From NCBI RefSeq assembly GCF_015350995.1, contig NZ_JADKRW010000002.1, positions 615,458-679,457 of the forward strand: a DNA stretch of 64,000 bases, written 5' to 3'. Numbering within the stretch: position 1 is the stretch's first letter; each line of letters opens with the position of its first letter. A program made the position numbers and the translations under genes. Shown piece after piece: positions 44,967 through 53,111 of this stretch. The notes beneath the pieces were generated by a model. The model saw only the letters and a program-made list of their open reading frames with translations. It was not told the origin of the DNA and searched no databases. The DNA comes from Curtobacterium sp. VKM Ac-1393 (lineage in GTDB: Bacteria; Actinomycetota; Actinomycetes; Actinomycetales; Microbacteriaceae).

Positions 44967-47096
44967 CTACGCGACCGTGGCCAGCGCGAACGGCAGCACG
45001 GCGGAGGCCCCGGCCCGTCGGAGCTCGCGGCCCGCGACGGTCATCGTCCAGCGGCTGTCGACCAGGTCGTCGACGAGCAGCACCGGGCCCTCGTGGGACT
45101 GCAGCGCCGCGGCGAGCGACGGATCGACCACGAAGCTGTCCCACACGCCGGACAACCGGTACGCGCTGTTCGTCGCACCGTCGCCGCGGGGTGTGCCGCC
45201 GTTCCGGTCGAGCGTGCCGAGGAACTGCAGCCGTCCGATCGTCGACAGGGCCTGCGCCAGCGACCCCACGAGCTGCGGCCGCGACCGCGAGGACATCGCC
45301 ACGACCCCGGTCGGCCGGGTCTCCCACGGCCAGTCCTTGAGCGCCCGGACGCAGCCGTCGACGAGCTCGCGGGAGATCGGGGCATCGGGGGTCGACGGCG
45401 AGAACAGCGCACGGAGCGGCCCGCCCCAGCCGAGGTCGGTCAGACGCGCCACCGCACGGCCGGGCCGCACGAGCTCGTCGGCGCCGATCTTGCCCCGCAC
45501 CGAGACGCCGAGCGACGACATGCCCGACGGCCACTGGGCACGCGGCGCGATCTCGACGCCGACCTTGTCGAGCGCGGCGGCCGCACCGGACGAGTCGGAG
45601 TCGGAGACCGCGGTCGGGAACCACGCCCCGGCGCAGTTGTCGCACCGGCCGCAAGGCTCCGCGGACGGGTCGTCGAGGTCCTGCTGCAACAGCTGCATGC
45701 GGCAGGCCGAGGTGGACTCGTAGTCGAGCATCGACGCGGCCTCGGCGGAACGGGCAGCGGCGACCCGCTCGTACCGCGGTGCGTCGTACACCCACGGCTG
45801 CCCGGTCGAGACCCAGCCGCCGGTGACGCGTCGGACCGCCCCGTCGACGTCGAGCACCTTGAGTAGGAGTTCGAGGGTGGAGCGCTTGATGTCGACCAGG
45901 CCCTCGAGCGCGACGGTCGACATCGCGGTGTCGGTGGACAGGGCTCCGAGCACAGCGGACGCCCGGGCCTCGGTCGGCATCGAGGCGCTGGCGAAGTACT
46001 GCCAGATCTCGCGGTCCTCACGCCCGGGCAGCAGCAGCACGTCGGCGTTGTCGGTGGCACGACCCGCACGACCGATCTGTTGGTAGTAGGCCACGGGCGA
46101 CGACGGGGCGCCGACGTGCACGACGAACCCGAGGTCCGGCTTGTCGAACCCCATGCCGAGCGCACTCGTCGCGACGAGGGCCTTCAGCTCGTTGCCCTTG
46201 AGCTGCTGCTCGAGCTGTTCGCGCTCATCGGTGTCGGTGCGCCCCGTGTAGGCCCGGACGGCGTACCCGTTGTCGCGCAGCAGCCGGGCGATGTCCTCGG
46301 CCGCCGAGACGGTGAGCGTGTAGATGATGCCGCTGCCGGGCAGGTCGCCGAGGTGCGCGAGCAGCCAGCCGAGTCGCTGCCGCGCGTCGGGCAGGGTCAG
46401 CACGCCGAGGCGCAGGGACTTGCGGGCGAGCGACCCGCGGATCGTGAACACCGGGTCGGCCGGGCCCGCGGTCAGCTGCTCGGCGACGTCCTCGACCACG
46501 CGCTCGTTCGCCGTCGCGGTGGTCGCCAGGACGGGGACGCCGTGGGGGAGCGAGCGGATGAGCTCGGCCAACCGGCGGTAGTCCGGCCGGAAGTCGTGGC
46601 CCCAGTCCGAGATGCAGTGCGCCTCGTCGACCACGAGCATGCCCATCCGGGCGATGAGGGTCGGCATCTGCTCGTCGCGGAACTTCGGGTTGTTCAGGCG
46701 CTCGGGGGAGACGAGGAGCACGTCGACCTCGTCACGGGCCAGCGCCGCCTGGGTCTCGCCCCACTCGTGCGCGTTCGCCGAGTTGATCGACACCGCACGG
46801 ACCCCGGCCCGGGCAGCGGCCGCCACCTGGTCACGCATCAGTGCCAGCAGCGGCGACACCAGGACGGTCGGGCCACCCCCACGGCGACGGAGCAGCAGCG
46901 TCGCGAGGAAGTACACGGCGGACTTGCCCCACCCGGTGCGCTGCACGACCAGCGCGCGCTGCCGGTGCTCGACCAGCGCGGAGATCGCCTCGAGCTGGCC
47001 GGGGTGGAACACCGCGTCGGGGCGCCCGGTGAGCGCAGCGAGCGCCTGCTGTGCCTCGGCGGCGATGTCTGCAGAAGGCGGGGCGGTGGTTTCCAT
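44967..47096 (-). CDS. RecQ-family ATP-dependent DNA helicase with phosphoribosyltransferase-like C-terminus
   Basis: 709 aa. Q-motif-like FHPGQLEAI, Walker A TGWGKS at 54-59, DEAH at 157-160, ATTATANERV, and motif VI QQIGRAGR. The RecQ zinc-binding region is CRMQLLQQDLDDPSAEPCGRCDNC. In place of an HRDC domain the C-terminal 200 residues end in VLLVDDLVDSRWTMTVAGREL, the PRPP-binding signature of phosphoribosyltransferases. Such actinobacterial proteins are annotated RecQ-like; the role of the tail is not known. It is 57 nt downstream of the lipoprotein gene, probably in one transcript. Confidence 0.9.
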   Translation of the reverse strand: METTAPPSADIAAEAQQALAALTGRPDAVFHPGQLEAISALVEHRQRALVVQRTGWGKSAVYFLATLLLRRRGGGPTVLVSPLLALMRDQVAAAARAGVRAVSINSANAHEWGETQAALARDEVDVLLVSPERLNNPKFRDEQMPTLIARMGMLVVDEAHCISDWGHDFRPDYRRLAELIRSLPHGVPVLATTATANERVVEDVAEQLTAGPADPVFTIRGSLARKSLRLGVLTLPDARQRLGWLLAHLGDLPGSGIIYTLTVSAAEDIARLLRDNGYAVRAYTGRTDTDEREQLEQQLKGNELKALVATSALGMGFDKPDLGFVVHVGAPSSPVAYYQQIGRAGRATDNADVLLLPGREDREIWQYFASASMPTEARASAVLGALSTDTAMSTVALEGLVDIKRSTLELLLKVLDVDGAVRRVTGGWVSTGQPWVYDAPRYERVAAARSAEAASMLDYESTSACRMQLLQQDLDDPSAEPCGRCDNCAGAWFPTAVSDSDSSGAAAALDKVGVEIAPRAQWPSGMSSLGVSVRGKIGADELVRPGRAVARLTDLGWGGPLRALFSPSTPDAPISRELVDGCVRALKDWPWETRPTGVVAMSSRSRPQLVGSLAQALSTIGRLQFLGTLDRNGGTPRGDGATNSAYRLSGVWDSFVVDPSLAAALQSHEGPVLLVDDLVDSRWTMTVAGRELRRAGASAVLPFALATVA

Positions 47097-47153
47097 GCCC
47101 CCATGCTGTCAGGAGCAACCGACGAAACGCAGGTCGCGCCTCCAGTCTGTGGA

Positions 47154-48635
47154 CTACTGGTACGTGACCAGGGAAGGCGTCGGCGTCACTTCGGACATGG
47201 TCTGCGCCGGCGTCAGCATGGGCGTGTCCTCGTCGTAGAAGTTCTTCCACCCCCAGTGCAGGCCCTCGGGAGCGCCCTGGTGCAGCGCCTTCCACGTCGC
47301 CTGCTTGTCCGGCTGCGACCCCTGCCCGTCGACGTGCACGAGCATGTCGAGCTCCGGGTGGGTCTTCAGCTCGGACCGGTCCTGGATCATCGAGAGCCGG
47401 AACTGGTGCAGCACGAGCGCCTTCGGCGGCAGCCCTTCGTCCTTCACGAGCGCAGCCAGCCACGAGGACACCTCGTTCACCTCGGACGCCGACACGCTGC
47501 CGATCTGCTCGAGCGGCACCTGGTCCTTCGTCAGCCGCCACTCCGGGTCGAGCGCGAGCCACACCCCGGGCTTCTTCAGCAGCGACTCGTACTGCTTGGC
47601 CTGCGACAGGAAGTCCGAGCGGCCCGGCTGCAGGTCGATGATGACGGGCATGTCGGCGTCGTGTGCCGCGTCGACGTAGGGCTCGAGTGCCGACACCGGC
47701 AGCTCGGTCGAGTAGTCGCCGTCCGCGCCGGCATCACCCGCGGCGACGGTCGCGATGACCTCCATCGCGGGCGTCACGAGCTCGTCGGACTCGGCCCGGT
47801 ACGGCTTCGCGACCTGCTCGGCGCGCTTGACCGTGGCCTCCGGCCCCTGCTCCCCGAGCACACCGAGCGCCGGCGCGCCCGGAGCCCCGTACAGCGCCAC
47901 GTAGCGGTGCCCGTCGAACGGTCGCTGGCCGCCGTTCCGCAGCTGGAAGCCGCCCTCGGCCGCCCGCACCGTCCACTCCGGGTCCTGCAGCGCATCGAAC
48001 GCCGCACCGACCAGGACGGTCTGGTGCTGCTTCCGCTCGTGCAGCGCCGTCACCACGTCGGGTGCGGCAGCCGGGTCGCTCACGCCCTCCGGCATGGTCA
48101 CGACCTTCGCCCCTGCGGCCTTCGCGGTCGCCACGGCCGCAGCGTCTGCGCTCGCGTCCGCCACCACCACGGTCGCCTGCCGGGAGGCCCGGCTCGACTC
48201 CGGAGCGTCGCCACCCTCGGGCGCCTTCCGCTGTTCGACGTCCGTGTCGACCGACACGTCACCCTCGGCCTGGTACCAGTCGGCCCCGAGCCGATCGAGC
48301 TCGCCGGTGACGGCCGCGCTGGCCTTCGCGCCCTTCGCGGTCAACAGCACCGGGACGTGGGCGCTCGCCGCAGCCTTCGCGGCATCGCTGATCGCATCGG
48401 CATCGCCGGCCGTCGCCACGATCGCGCCGGGAGCACTGGCGAACAGGGCCTTGCTCACGCGCACCGACCGGGCTGCGGCGTCGGACGCATCGGCGACCGT
48501 CACCGTCGTCGCCGAGGCCTTCGCGAGGGTCGGACGGCTCGTGTCCGGCCCGCTCGACGTGCACCCGGCGGCTCCGAGCAGCAGTCCGGAGACGGCGATC
48601 GCGACGAGGACACGAGGGGTGGAACGAGAACGCAT
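47154..48635 (-). CDS. Lipoprotein with cell-wall-binding-repeat-like region
   Basis: 493 aa from ATG 48635. Type II signal peptide with lipobox LGAAGC (Cys25). Residues about 40-250 hold Ala-rich Rossmann-like repeats (ALFASAPGAIVATAGDADAISDAAKAAASAHVPVLLT) similar to cell wall binding repeat 2 proteins. The C-terminal half (VIIDLQPGRSDFL, GVWLALDPEWR, KALVLHQFRLSMI) looks like a degenerate glycoside-hydrolase-type barrel. Function unknown; exported and membrane-anchored. A dispersed GGGAGGCCCG element lies inside the coding frame. Confidence 0.78.
   Translation of the reverse strand: MRSRSTPRVLVAIAVSGLLLGAAGCTSSGPDTSRPTLAKASATTVTVADASDAAARSVRVSKALFASAPGAIVATAGDADAISDAAKAAASAHVPVLLTAKGAKASAAVTGELDRLGADWYQAEGDVSVDTDVEQRKAPEGGDAPESSRASRQATVVVADASADAAAVATAKAAGAKVVTMPEGVSDPAAAPDVVTALHERKQHQTVLVGAAFDALQDPEWTVRAAEGGFQLRNGGQRPFDGHRYVALYGAPGAPALGVLGEQGPEATVKRAEQVAKPYRAESDELVTPAMEVIATVAAGDAGADGDYSTELPVSALEPYVDAAHDADMPVIIDLQPGRSDFLSQAKQYESLLKKPGVWLALDPEWRLTKDQVPLEQIGSVSASEVNEVSSWLAALVKDEGLPPKALVLHQFRLSMIQDRSELKTHPELDMLVHVDGQGSQPDKQATWKALHQGAPEGLHWGWKNFYDEDTPMLTPAQTMSEVTPTPSLVTYQ
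48182..48211 (+). repeat. Dispersed GGGAGGCCCG element, copy 7, inside a CDS
   Basis: GGGAGGCCCGGCTCGACTCC followed by GGAGCGTCGC. It matches copy 6 at most positions and encodes part of SSRASRQ on the minus strand. Confidence 0.5.
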
Positions 48636-48705
48636 CGGGCCACCCTACGAGCCACGCGGAGAGGTCCCTGGGAATCCGACGGGTGTCGTCTCGTAGAAGG
48701 GAGGC

Positions 48706-49536
48706 ATGCCCCACCACCCCGACGACCACCCGCTCATCGGAGCCGTCCGGTCGCCCGAGGTCCACTGCATGACCCTCAACGTGCGGCGGCGCGTGCCGCG
48801 ACCGCCCGCACACCCGGACGCCTGGGAGCGTCGCCGTGATGCCATCACCGCGCTCGTCACGTCCGAAGCGCCCACCGTCCTCGCCGTCCAGGAGGCCCTC
48901 CCCGCGCAGGCCGCGGACCTCACCGCCGGTCTCGGGTCGGGTTGGGAGCCCGTCCTGGTCGGGCGCGGCGCGCGCGGCGGTGGGGAACAGGTCGGGCTCT
49001 TCCTGGACCGCTCCCGCCTCGACGTCGTCGAGCAGCGCACCTGGGCGCTGTCCCGCACGCCGAACCGTCCGGGATCCCGCTCGTGGGCCACGTCCTTCCC
49101 GCGGCACGCCGTCGGCGCCGTCGTCGACGACCGCGCGACCGGCGTCCGGTTCGTGGCCATCGCGACGCACCTCGACGTCGCCTCGCCGTGGGCCCGCCTG
49201 CGGTCCGCCGAACTCCTCGGCCGGATCGTGCGCCAGCGCGGCCTGCCCGCCGTCGTGATGGCCGACTGGAACAGCCCGGCAGGATCCGCACCATGGCGAG
49301 CACTGGCGGACGCTGGTGTCGTCGACAGCTGGGGGCGGGCCTCCCGGCAGACAGGGGAGCCGTACGGGACGTACCCGCACTACCGGAGCCCGCGTGTCGG
49401 TGGCCGGCGCATCGACGGCGTCCTCGTGACGCCCGACGCGACCGTCGAGCGAGTCGCCGTCTCGAACCGGCGGCCGGGCGGGGTGTGGCCCTCCGACCAC
49501 GCGGCCGTCCACGCAGTCGTGCGGTGGGCGTCGTGA
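48706..49536 (+). CDS. Endonuclease/exonuclease/phosphatase family protein
   Basis: 276 aa; GGGAGG 4 nt before the ATG. TLNVRRRV (Asn) and LAVQEALPAQ (Glu) are the N-terminal metal site, IATHLDVASPWAR the central His/Asp, MADWNSPAGSAPW the Asp/Asn pair, and C-terminal RRIDGVLVT plus WPSDHAAVHAVV (SDH) complete the fold. Substrate may be DNA or a phosphodiester/phospholipid. Cytoplasmic. Overlaps the next gene by 4 nt. Confidence 0.88.
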   Translation: MPHHPDDHPLIGAVRSPEVHCMTLNVRRRVPRPPAHPDAWERRRDAITALVTSEAPTVLAVQEALPAQAADLTAGLGSGWEPVLVGRGARGGGEQVGLFLDRSRLDVVEQRTWALSRTPNRPGSRSWATSFPRHAVGAVVDDRATGVRFVAIATHLDVASPWARLRSAELLGRIVRQRGLPAVVMADWNSPAGSAPWRALADAGVVDSWGRASRQTGEPYGTYPHYRSPRVGGRRIDGVLVTPDATVERVAVSNRRPGGVWPSDHAAVHAVVRWAS

Positions 49537-50114
49537 TCCGGACGCTCGGGCCGACGTTCCTGCGGCCGAGGTTCCTGGTGGCCGACGTGGTGCGCGCCCT
49601 CACGCTCGTGAGCCTGGTCGTCGCGAGCATCGGGTGGGGCGGGACCGCGCTGCCGGTGATGGCGCTGTCGCTGCTCGGGGTCGTGGTGCCACGGATGCTC
49701 GGGCTGCGGCCCGCGTTCGACCTGGCGGTGTGCGTGCTCGTGCTCCTCGCCGGGTGGTCGAGCGTGCTCGAGTGGTACACGACGGTCTTCCTGTGGGACA
49801 AGTTCATGCACGTCGTGCTGACCGGGCTGCTGGCCGCCGTGCTCTACGTCATCGGCGCCGATCTGCGCGCGGTGCCGGCGCCGGACGGGGAGCGCCGGGT
49901 CGTCGTCGCGATCCTCGGGCTGTGCGCGGGACTCGCGATCGGGGCGGCGTGGGAGATGGGGGAGTGGCTGGGGCACAACTTCGTCGACTCGGCGATCTAC
50001 GTCGGGTACGACGACACGATCGGGGACCTGGCGGCGGACGGGGCCGGTGGGTTGCTCGTCGGGCTCGGGTTGCCGTGGTTGGCGGCGCGGCGTGAGGTGG
50101 TGCGGGCGGGGTGA
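49533..50114 (+). CDS. Integral membrane protein (DUF2238-like)
   Basis: 193 aa, GTG overlapping the preceding stop. Five to six membrane helices; FLWDKFMHVVLTGLLAAVLYV, AAWEMGEWLGHN and YDDTIGDLAADGAGGLLVGLG are the Asp/His/Glu-containing segments characteristic of the DUF2238/YjdF-type family. Function unknown. Translationally coupled to the EEP-family gene. Confidence 0.75.
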   Translation: MIRTLGPTFLRPRFLVADVVRALTLVSLVVASIGWGGTALPVMALSLLGVVVPRMLGLRPAFDLAVCVLVLLAGWSSVLEWYTTVFLWDKFMHVVLTGLLAAVLYVIGADLRAVPAPDGERRVVVAILGLCAGLAIGAAWEMGEWLGHNFVDSAIYVGYDDTIGDLAADGAGGLLVGLGLPWLAARREVVRAG

Positions 50115-50211
50115 GCGTGCGCGCGTGCTCGTTGTCTTTGCTCGTGGTCTTTCCCCGTTCGGTGCTCGTTCGGTGCGACTCGCCGTGGCGCGGAGGGCGT
50201 CTGACGTCCGC

Positions 50212-50217
50212 TATGCT
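50212..50217 (+). promoter_or_regulatory. Candidate -10 box (TATGCT) for tRNA-Pro
   Basis: TATGCT about 70 bp before the tRNA. No clear -35, so the call is weak. Confidence 0.3.
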
Positions 50218-50287
50218 GGACCGGTCGCTCGCGCTCCGGTCGGACGTGGGCGAGGGTCCTCCGGGATCTTGAGTTCTCCGGAACTCG

Positions 50288-50361
<74 letters not shown>

Positions 50362-50400
50362 CCGAGGGGTCGTCGTAGTTAGTGTGTTAAGAACTCGACG

Positions 50401-50450
50401 GCAACAAGAAGGCCCTTACCGATTTGCTTAGGTAAGGGCCTTCTTGTTGC
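50401..50450 (+). terminator. Perfect 20-bp hairpin after tRNA-Pro
   Basis: Arms 50401-50420 and 50431-50450 are perfectly complementary with a 10-nt loop (GATTTGCTTA); the descending arm ends in TTCTTGTTGC. Strong factor-independent terminator. Confidence 0.85.
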
Positions 50451-50730
50451 GCGGAGGCGGACCGATCCGGGCGGAGCAACCCGCTCATTGCGCCGTTCGG
50501 TGCGCTCGGCGACCGTCCCACCCGTTGACGGCCGTTTTCGTGCGCGCCGGAGCGCCCCGAAAGGACGAGATCAGCGCCGGAACCGGGTTCATCAGGTTCG
50601 ACAGCGGTGCGCCGGGCGTCTCACTCGGAGAGCGGCATGGATCGAATGGGCGGCTTGCGCCTTGGGCGTTCCGAAACGACGCGGCTGAGAGTCTGTAGGT
50701 CGCGAATCGTGGAGATGCGCTCCCTAAGGA
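50451..50730. other. Gene-free stretch at island start
   Basis: No open frame with coding character on either strand, no tRNA 3'-end repeat, no integrase fragment recognisable. Confidence 0.5.
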
Positions 50731-50920
50731 TCAGGTCCGAAGCGGTGTTCGTGAAGTCACTCGAATCTCTGCTTTCCTCCGCGCAGCCTCGGCTTTCTTC
50801 TCTCTGCGTCTGGCGAGTTCAACCTCGTCGGGAGCCCCGCCGGGCAGGGTCGCGGTGTAAGAGTTGGCGTACTTGCGGTCGCGGACGCGCTGGATGGGTG
50901 GCGCGAAAGGGCCGCACCAT
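50731..50920 (-). pseudogene. Possible C-terminal remnant of a small basic protein
   Basis: One minus-strand frame reads APPIQRVRDRKYANSY, then TATLPGGAPDEVELARRREK, then a Lys/Ala/Arg-rich helix ending SRTPLRT at a TGA (50731-50733). It looks like the tail of a real protein, but no start precedes it: upstream it runs antisense into the 50919 gene. Family not recognised. Interpreted as a truncated remnant. Confidence 0.3.
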
Positions 50921-51540
50921 GGCTTCCCACCAGAACCGCAACCTGAACGAGCGCCGCCGCGAGATGCAGATCGTCCTCGACTGGCTCGACCTCAACGGCC
51001 GCGGCGTCGGCGAGCTCTACGACCACCTCCTCGCAGGCCCGGGCGACAAGCGGCAGTTCCGGGCCCTCTACCGCGTCGAACCGTTCCTGGACGAGCCGGA
51101 CGTGTTTGCGTTCCAGATCGCCATCATCCGCAAGCTCCGCACCGATGCAGACTTCCGGCGCTGTGCCGAGCAGCACTTCCTCATCCAGTACGACCGCGAC
51201 GAGGCCGCAGCCACCGCGCAGGCCGGCCTTGACGACGACTGCGCTGAGCTCCACCGACAGCACTGGGGAGATGACCCCAACGCCATCGACGCGGGACGGC
51301 GGCTGCTCTCGCTCCTTTTCTCAATAACGGGGACGACGTCCTCAGCGACACGATCGACTACAACGCTTGATGGTCTGCCTACGCCGCCGACTACCTGGCA
51401 CGGTGCCTGTCGCGGATCCGCGAGTGGGAGCACGAGTGGAGAGGCCGCGCAGCGCAGCGGCTAGCGATCCCGAGGTTTGACGATTGGCTGCGCGTCACTG
51501 ACCGGTACCCGCCCGACCTATCGGCTGCGCGCCGGAGCCG
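50919..51540 (+). pseudogene. Hypothetical gene disrupted by frameshift and in-frame stop
   Basis: From ATG 50919 (MASHQNRNLNERRREMQ) the frame has excellent GC3 codon use to about 51312. It then loses coding character and runs to a stop at 51464. The good frame continues one phase away (NNGDDVLSDTIDYNA), meets TGA at 51368-51370, and resumes in the same phase as WSAYAADYLARCLSRIREWE onward to about 51540. So one base appears lost near 51313 and one sense codon became TGA. Helical acidic protein, family unknown. Either decay or sequencing error at the shift; the separate TGA argues for decay. Confidence 0.55.
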
Positions 51541-51547
51541 TCACCGC

Positions 51548-52381
51548 TCACGCGCGGGGCTCGGCTTGTTCCGATTCACCCAAGCCGTCCTCCGCCATCA
51601 GCGTCTTGATCACACTGTCCAGCTCAGTCATGATCGACTCCCACTGACCCGAAACGCAGCCGGGCGGGAGGATCGGCAGCGGGCAGCGCTGCAACGTGTG
51701 CACGGCGACGTCGGCAACGCCGAGCACGAAACCGACCTGATTGATGACTTGCTGACGCGGCAGCTGAAGCTCATTGTCAACCACGAGCTGACCTAGGCCA
51801 GGAACGCCACCGTGCGCGATGGCAGAGAGTGTCGAGTACGGCGTCTTCGGGTCGAGCTGGGGCCACTTCTCCTTCGAGATGTCCGCGATGGCTCGCGAGA
51901 CAGACCAGTCGAGGCCGGGGACTTGCAACTCGTCGATACCTTCCTGGATCGCCTCGAGGTACTGCTCCTGCGTCAGGGTCGGTCGACCGGGCCGCTTTGA
52001 CCTGAAGCGCGCCTGCTTGCCGGAGTCGCGGACGTCCTTGCGGAGGACGTGCAGTGCGCGTGCTCGCACAGCGTCCGGGGTCTCGCCGACGCTGATCCAG
52101 TGCAGTCTCGCGAAGTTCTCCATCGCACCGCGTGCGACGGTCGCCGTTGACGGGCCGATCCGAAGGTCCGTGATCGCCAGGCTCATCGTCCGAGCGTGGT
52201 CGGCGACTGCTTTGAGGCTCAATCCGACAACCTGGGAGGGCATCTGGTCCGGGTCGACCGGTTCAATGACCGGCCCGCTCGGGCTGTGGGCCGCACGGTC
52301 CAATCGACGTGCACCGAGCTCGATGCCACGCCACACTCTCCGCGCGAGATTGCGTAGTTTCTCGTCAGTGACCGATGACAT
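51548..52381 (-). CDS. Hypothetical helical protein
   Basis: 277 aa from ATG 52381 (MSSVTDEKLRNLARRVWRG). Predominantly helical. VADHARTMSLAITDLRIGPS and VARGAMENFARLHWIS resemble the paired helices of HEPN/DUF5677-like proteins, but I cannot confirm this. A basic patch (KQARFRSKRPGRPTLTQEQY) is mid-protein. No signal peptide or membrane segment. It sits alone in the island between a degraded gene and a non-coding stretch. Confidence 0.6.
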   Translation of the reverse strand: MSSVTDEKLRNLARRVWRGIELGARRLDRAAHSPSGPVIEPVDPDQMPSQVVGLSLKAVADHARTMSLAITDLRIGPSTATVARGAMENFARLHWISVGETPDAVRARALHVLRKDVRDSGKQARFRSKRPGRPTLTQEQYLEAIQEGIDELQVPGLDWSVSRAIADISKEKWPQLDPKTPYSTLSAIAHGGVPGLGQLVVDNELQLPRQQVINQVGFVLGVADVAVHTLQRCPLPILPPGCVSGQWESIMTELDSVIKTLMAEDGLGESEQAEPRA

Positions 52382-52823
52382 CGCCGGTGAGAAGGACGTG
52401 GGTCACGTCCGAGTCGCGTTCGTCGTGCAGCACCGCTGCGGTGAAATGGTCGGCGCCGAGCCCAAGCAGGTGCTGGGTCGGAGCTCAATGGTCGGGAAAG
52501 TCCGGCCGCCACTCGTCATGGAGGGACGCGTGTACCTGGCTGTCGATGCGACCGATGACGACCCCGATGCGCTCACTCCTGAGAAGCTCGTTAGACCAGC
52601 TCCGATGGCGCCCGCGCGGCACCGGATTGATCCGGTCAGAATCCACGTGGACAACCGCGACCTGGCCAGCGATTGGCTTGGCATACCGAAGCGCCCGGTT
52701 GACTTAGCGCAGACCCGGCGGCGACGTGCTGTAGGCCCAACGTCGACGACCAACCGCGGCGCCTCGACCATTTGGTCTTTCACAAGACATATCGTAAGCC
52801 TTCGCGCTGCGATATCTGACTAG
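52368..52823 (+). CDS. Doubtful small hypothetical gene
   Basis: 151 aa from GTG 52368, overlapping the start of the divergent gene by 14 bp. The first half (HVRVAFVVQHRCGEMVGAEP, GRVYLAVDATDDDPDALTPEKL) has reasonable codon use; the end is poor. No family recognised. A later ATG (about 52448) would remove the overlap. From here to 53111 nothing else is visible. Confidence 0.3.
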   Translation: MTDDIAGEKDVGHVRVAFVVQHRCGEMVGAEPKQVLGRSSMVGKVRPPLVMEGRVYLAVDATDDDPDALTPEKLVRPAPMAPARHRIDPVRIHVDNRDLASDWLGIPKRPVDLAQTRRRRAVGPTSTTNRGASTIWSFTRHIVSLRAAISD

Positions 52824-53111
52824 TCCCGCTTGCCAATCCGTTTTCGTCACCCGACTACGGCGTCAACGAGACCGCGCTGCGTCGACAGCCGACCGGCTTT
52901 CGAACACCGACACCAGCGGTTCTGCAGCCGCCGACGACGCTGTTCTCCTTGCACTCGGGAGCTGCTTCGGCCCTGTCTCGCAATCGACCACCATGATGCA
53001 AGAGCCACCGAACTCTTGCGAGATACGGCTGCGAGACGGTGAACGCTGGGTCTGCTCCGGGGGAGTGGGTCGCGCTGCGCTCAACAGCCGACGTCACGGA
53101 CTGAATCGGTA
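52824..53111. other. Gene-free stretch
   Basis: No supported frame, repeat or RNA. It separates the doubtful gene from the end of the XRE/M78 operon. Confidence 0.5.

Noticed and set aside
43826..45795. Long minus-strand frame across two plus-strand genes and the recQ end
   Set aside because: Arg-rich shadow; it overlaps clear membrane protein genes and the recQ frame.
46080..48839. 919-aa open frame antisense to recQ and the lipoprotein gene
   Set aside because: Arg/Leu/His-rich shadow spanning two real genes on the other strand.
50401..50450. Integron attC site or attachment repeat
   Set aside because: The hairpin is a simple perfect stem of terminator type; no integrase and no second copy seen.
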